Source: Porphyromonadaceae bacterium UBA2720
GTDB taxonomy: Bacteria; Bacteroidota; Bacteroidia; Bacteroidales; Muribaculaceae
Assembly: GCA_002353885.1 (NCBI GenBank)
Contig: DEKO01000106.1
Location: 1 to 7,837 of the forward strand
DNA length: 7,837 nucleotides
Reading direction: 5' to 3'
In this document: one piece after another, positions 5,544-7,837 of the stretch
Position numbering within the stretch: position 1 is the stretch's first letter
Layout of the letters: each line of letters begins with the position of its first letter
The notes under the pieces: model-generated
The model's input: the letters and a program-made list of their open reading frames with translations, nothing else
Databases searched by the model: none
Told to the model about the DNA's origin: nothing
Made by a program: the position numbers and the translations under genes

Positions 5544-6257
5544 TTATAGGACATTAAACTCCTTCGAGCCTAGCAACACACCCTTGTACCACACCTCCAG
5601 GCGGTAGTGGCCCCGATGCCAGTTGCCACGGCTCTCGCTGCCCCAGCCCTTCAGGTTGAGTTCCTTGCTCTCCTCGTAGACATAGGTCTCACACACCTGA
5701 GAGTAGCCCGGGGGCGACACATCACCAACACGCATGTGACCATCTGCGTCATACCAGCGAACGTATAGGTCAATGTTTCCGCGCTTGATGCCGCGGTAGT
5801 AGATGCGCGGCTGAAGATACATGGTTTCATCGCTGTAAATCGGAGCGCCAAACTCACTCTGCACCTGCTGAATGCGGTTGACATTACCTATCTTGATTGA
5901 GTCGATAATCAGCGGGTAGCTGCGACCAACCATCTCTTGGAAGTCGGTCAGACGATGCTCGGCGCTACACTTCTGAGCGTCGAGAAGCATCAGCTCCTGG
6001 CGCATCGAGTCTAGGCGCTGGTCATACTGCTGCTTGACCTTCTGGGTCAACGTGTCGCGTGCTTCGAGGCTGTTGCGTGCATTGCGCAGCTCAAGCCAGG
6101 TGCCAAGCAACAGCCCGCACAGAGCCACAGTCACAATGCCTAGCAACACATACCAGACGCGCCCCCACACTGCGGCTGATCTCAAACGATTGCCGCACAC
6201 GTTGCAGTATTCGGCGTCAGAGCCATTGCTCGAGCCACATCTTGTACATTGTTTCAT
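5544..6257 (-). CDS. Zinc-ribbon, single-span membrane protein with coiled coil and beta-rich C-terminal domain, function unknown
   Basis: A 237-residue protein I do not recognise by name. It opens with a short zinc ribbon, MKQCTRCGSSN then EYCNVCGNRL, with cysteines 4, 7, 18 and 21 in a CxxC-x10-CxxC arrangement. After basic residues R24, R26 and R33 comes one membrane helix (about 34-55). A charged helical stretch (about 56-110, including LTQKVKQQYDQRLDSMRQEL) is probably a coiled coil. The final about 125 residues are rich in aromatic and beta-strand pattern, with IYYRGIKRGNIDLYVRWYDADG, SPPGYSQ, NLKGWGSES and HYRLEVWYKG, suggesting a beta-sandwich. By the positive-inside rule the zinc ribbon is cytoplasmic and the large domain periplasmic. 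The ATG at 6257 puts the zinc ribbon at the very N-terminus. It converges on the AraC-family gene and diverges from rarA. An envelope-sensing or scaffold role is conceivable but not shown. Confidence 0.85.
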   Translation of the reverse strand: MKQCTRCGSSNGSDAEYCNVCGNRLRSAAVWGRVWYVLLGIVTVALCGLLLGTWLELRNARNSLEARDTLTQKVKQQYDQRLDSMRQELMLLDAQKCSAEHRLTDFQEMVGRSYPLIIDSIKIGNVNRIQQVQSEFGAPIYSDETMYLQPRIYYRGIKRGNIDLYVRWYDADGHMRVGDVSPPGYSQVCETYVYEESKELNLKGWGSESRGNWHRGHYRLEVWYKGVLLGSKEFNVL

Positions 6258-6357
6258 CCAGCACAGAGATTTTGTTTTTCAAACTTCTTCCTAAGCAAAA
6301 AACGTGCCATCATTCTTTTTGTTGCCCTAACTCAACCCTCATGCCACAAAAAAATAT

Positions 6358-6365
6358 TAACTTTG
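6358..6365 (+). promoter_or_regulatory. -7 promoter element of rarA
   Basis: TAACTTTG is a perfect TAnnTTTG element, 48 nt before the ATG chosen for rarA and 27 nt before an alternative ATG. No TTTG lies at the expected -33 distance. Transcription should begin near 6372, leaving both candidate starts available. Confidence 0.5.
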
Positions 6366-6380
6366 CAATTCTCCAACGAC

Positions 6381-6386
6381 AAGGAG
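6381..6386 (+). promoter_or_regulatory. Shine-Dalgarno-like AAGGAG in the rarA leader
   Basis: AAGGAG stands 5 nt before an in-frame ATG at 6392, which would add seven residues (MLNSCFN) to RarA. It is the only clear Shine-Dalgarno sequence next to a start codon in this window. It either sets the start at 6392 or is a chance match in a lineage that seldom uses such sites. Confidence 0.4.
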
Positions 6387-6412
6387 ACTTAATGCTAAAT
6401 TCTTGTTTTAAT

Positions 6413-7696
6413 ATGTACGAACCGCTAGCCGAACGCATGCGACCCAAGTCGCTCGACGATTATATTGGACAGAAACACCTCGTCGGTGACGGGGCGGTCA
6501 TCCGCCGCATGATTGAGAGTGGCAACATCTCGTCGTTTATCCTCTGGGGTCCTCCGGGTGTGGGCAAGACCACCCTGGCACGCATCATCGCCCAGCAGAC
6601 CCAGGTGCCGTTCTACACCCTGTCGGCAGTCACCAGCGGTGTCAAGGAGGTGCGCGAGGTGCTGGACCGATGCAAGGCCGACGCGCGCAGCATGTTCACC
6701 AAGGGGCGGCCCGTGCTGTTCATCGACGAGATTCATCGGTTCAACAAGTCGCAGCAGGACTCATTGCTCGGGGCTGTGGAGAATGGCACGGTCACACTCA
6801 TCGGGGCCACCACCGAGAACCCCTCATTTGAGGTCATCAGACCCTTGTTGTCAAGGGCGCAAGTCTATGTCCTGCAGCCCCTTGATCGTGACGACTTGTT
6901 GCAGTTGCTCGACCGAGCCATCAAGACCGACAAGATGTTTCAGGACCGTGAGGTGCGCGTCGAGCAGACCGATGCACTTTTGCGCTTTGCTGGCGGCGAT
7001 GCGCGCAAGCTGCTCAACATTCTCGACCTCATCATGCAGGCATTGGGACCACTTGAGCCGTTTGTCATCAACGATAAGATTGTCACCGACCGTCTGCAGC
7101 AGAATCCTGTGGCGTTCGACAAGGGGGGAGAGATGCACTACGACATCATTTCGGCTTTTATCAAGAGCATTCGAGGCAGCGATCCCGACGCCGCAGTCTA
7201 CTGGCTGGCACGGCTCATCGCCGGTGGCGAGGACCCAAAGTTTATTGCCCGCCGCTTGTGCATCAGTGCGGCCGAGGACATCGGCCTGGCCAACCCCAAC
7301 GCCCTGCTCCTGGCCAATGCCACATTCGATGTCATCAGCAAGATTGGATGGCCCGAGGGGCGCATCCCACTCAGCGAGTGTGCCATCTACCTGGCCACAT
7401 CGCCCAAGAGCAACAGTGCCTATCTGGCCATCGACGAGGCGCTGGCACTGGTCAACCAGACGGGCGACGCTCCAGTGCCATTGCATCTGCGCAACGCGCC
7501 CACCAAGCTCATGAAGCAACTGGGCTATGGCAAGGACTACCAGTATGCCCACGACTTCCCAGGGCATTTCGTCCGTCAGGAGTACATGCCCGAGCAACTC
7601 AACCACCCGCAGCTGTGGCATCCACAGGACACGCCCGCCGAGGCCAAGCTCGCCGCCCGCATGCGGCAGCTCTGGCACCCCGAGCAGGACAGCTGA
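6413..7696 (+). CDS. rarA: Replication-associated recombination protein RarA (MgsA), AAA+ ATPase
   Basis: A 427-residue cytoplasmic AAA+ ATPase related to clamp-loader subunits and RuvB. It acts at stalled replication forks and is known in other bacteria to interact with SSB. Visible in order: the family start MYEPLAERMRPKSLDDYIGQ; Walker A GPPGVGKT at residues 46-53; Walker B VLFIDEIHRF from residue 101 (D105, E106); the sensor 1 region IGATTENPSFEV; an SRAQVYVLQPL segment with the likely arginine finger; the lid; and the characteristic C-terminal MgsA region with YDIISAFIKSIRGSDPDAAV, then SAAEDIGLANPNAL and CAIYLATSPKSNSAY. The length is usual for the family. I chose ATG 6413 from the family N-terminus. 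ATG 6392, behind an AAGGAG, is a real alternative (434 residues). It diverges from the zinc-ribbon gene and is followed by a hairpin. Confidence 0.96.
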   Translation: MYEPLAERMRPKSLDDYIGQKHLVGDGAVIRRMIESGNISSFILWGPPGVGKTTLARIIAQQTQVPFYTLSAVTSGVKEVREVLDRCKADARSMFTKGRPVLFIDEIHRFNKSQQDSLLGAVENGTVTLIGATTENPSFEVIRPLLSRAQVYVLQPLDRDDLLQLLDRAIKTDKMFQDREVRVEQTDALLRFAGGDARKLLNILDLIMQALGPLEPFVINDKIVTDRLQQNPVAFDKGGEMHYDIISAFIKSIRGSDPDAAVYWLARLIAGGEDPKFIARRLCISAAEDIGLANPNALLLANATFDVISKIGWPEGRIPLSECAIYLATSPKSNSAYLAIDEALALVNQTGDAPVPLHLRNAPTKLMKQLGYGKDYQYAHDFPGHFVRQEYMPEQLNHPQLWHPQDTPAEAKLAARMRQLWHPEQDS

Positions 7697-7724
7697 CTTT
7701 CGTGTCACCTGATTGATGTGGTGC

Positions 7725-7757
7725 CTCGGCATGCCACATGAGCTAGGGCATGCCGAG
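7725..7757 (+). terminator. Hairpin after rarA, possible terminator
   Basis: CTCGGCATGCC (7725-7735) and GGCATGCCGAG (7747-7757) are perfect 11-bp arms around an 11-nt loop, starting 28 nt after the rarA stop. The following sequence (AAGTAGCCCCTAATTTGTTT) has no immediate T run, so termination efficiency is doubtful. The hairpin may also belong to the repeat structure beside it. Confidence 0.55.
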
Positions 7758-7777
7758 AAGTAGCCCCTAATTTGTTT

Positions 7778-7837
7778 AATTCGCGTAATTCGTTGTTCTG
7801 AAACCGGGCGGACACACAACTACGAATTGAACGAATT
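7778..7837. repeat. Imperfect inverted repeat of AATTCG units, REP-like, touching the window end
   Basis: Two 20-nt arms (7778-7797 and 7818-7837) are inverted copies matching at 16 of 20 positions, separated by a 20-nt GC-richer spacer (CTGAAACCGGGCGGACACAC). Each arm contains two AATTCG units offset by exactly 9 nt (7778 and 7787; inverted at 7823 and 7832). It is non-coding and lies just after rarA. The layout suggests a dispersed intergenic palindromic repeat; the element may continue beyond the window. Confidence 0.6.

Noticed and set aside
6280..6287. GAAGTTTG on the minus strand as the -7 element of the zinc-ribbon gene
   Set aside because: It misses the first conserved base and no TTTG lies at -33 distance, so I do not call it.
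6059..6412. Upstream extension of rarA to position 6059
   Set aside because: It is antisense to the zinc-ribbon gene and precedes the TAACTTTG promoter element; RarA homology starts at 6413.
6851..7819. A 322-codon open reading frame on the minus strand opposite rarA
   Set aside because: It is antisense to the conserved RarA C-terminal region, has no recognisable domain, and is explained by codon bias of the true gene.

Overview
The window looks like an ordinary stretch of chromosome from a member of the Bacteroidota, most likely the order Bacteroidales. The coding DNA is fairly GC-rich (by eye) and the spacers are AT-rich. Several genes are preceded by the Bacteroidota-type -7 element TAnnTTTG, two of them with a TTTG -33 element 19-20 nt upstream. 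Most starts lack a Shine-Dalgarno sequence. The gene content (an FtsH of the Bacteroidota type, RsfS next to FtsH, a DUF3127-like protein, RarA) agrees. A family such as Prevotellaceae or Muribaculaceae is possible, but the sequence alone does not settle it. No tRNA, rRNA, CRISPR array, transposase or prophage gene is visible.

Layout. Positions 1-306 (minus) hold the N-terminal 102 codons of alanyl-tRNA synthetase. It diverges from a small MerR-type regulator (472-810, plus) across a 165-nt spacer containing two well-formed opposing promoters. A perfect 12-bp hairpin (838-868) separates merR from a convergent gene for a DUF3127-like protein with an SSB-like acidic tail (897-1316, minus). A second divergent spacer leads into a probable three-gene operon on the plus strand: ribosome silencing factor rsfS (1508-1879), membrane protease ftsH (1888-3891) and a small TerB-like helical protein (3902-4252). 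This operon ends at a strong terminator (4284-4331). An AraC-family regulator (4531-5424) follows as a single-gene unit, with an A/T-rich palindrome upstream and a strong hairpin (5478-5513) downstream. Next come a convergent membrane protein with an N-terminal zinc ribbon (5544-6257, minus) and, divergent from it, the AAA+ replication-recombination factor rarA (6413-7696, plus). The last 140 nt carry a hairpin and the start of what looks like a dispersed, REP-like inverted repeat that reaches the window edge.

The genes fall mainly into information processing and quality control: tRNA charging, ribosome dormancy, membrane proteolysis, DNA-end or fork handling, and possibly ssDNA binding. Two are transcription factors whose targets are unknown. 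I see no new multi-gene system. The parts most worth a second look are the SSB-like tail on the DUF3127 protein, the TerB-like partner of ftsH, the zinc-ribbon membrane protein, the TTTGGC half-sites between alaS and merR, the palindrome in front of the AraC gene, and the terminal inverted repeat.
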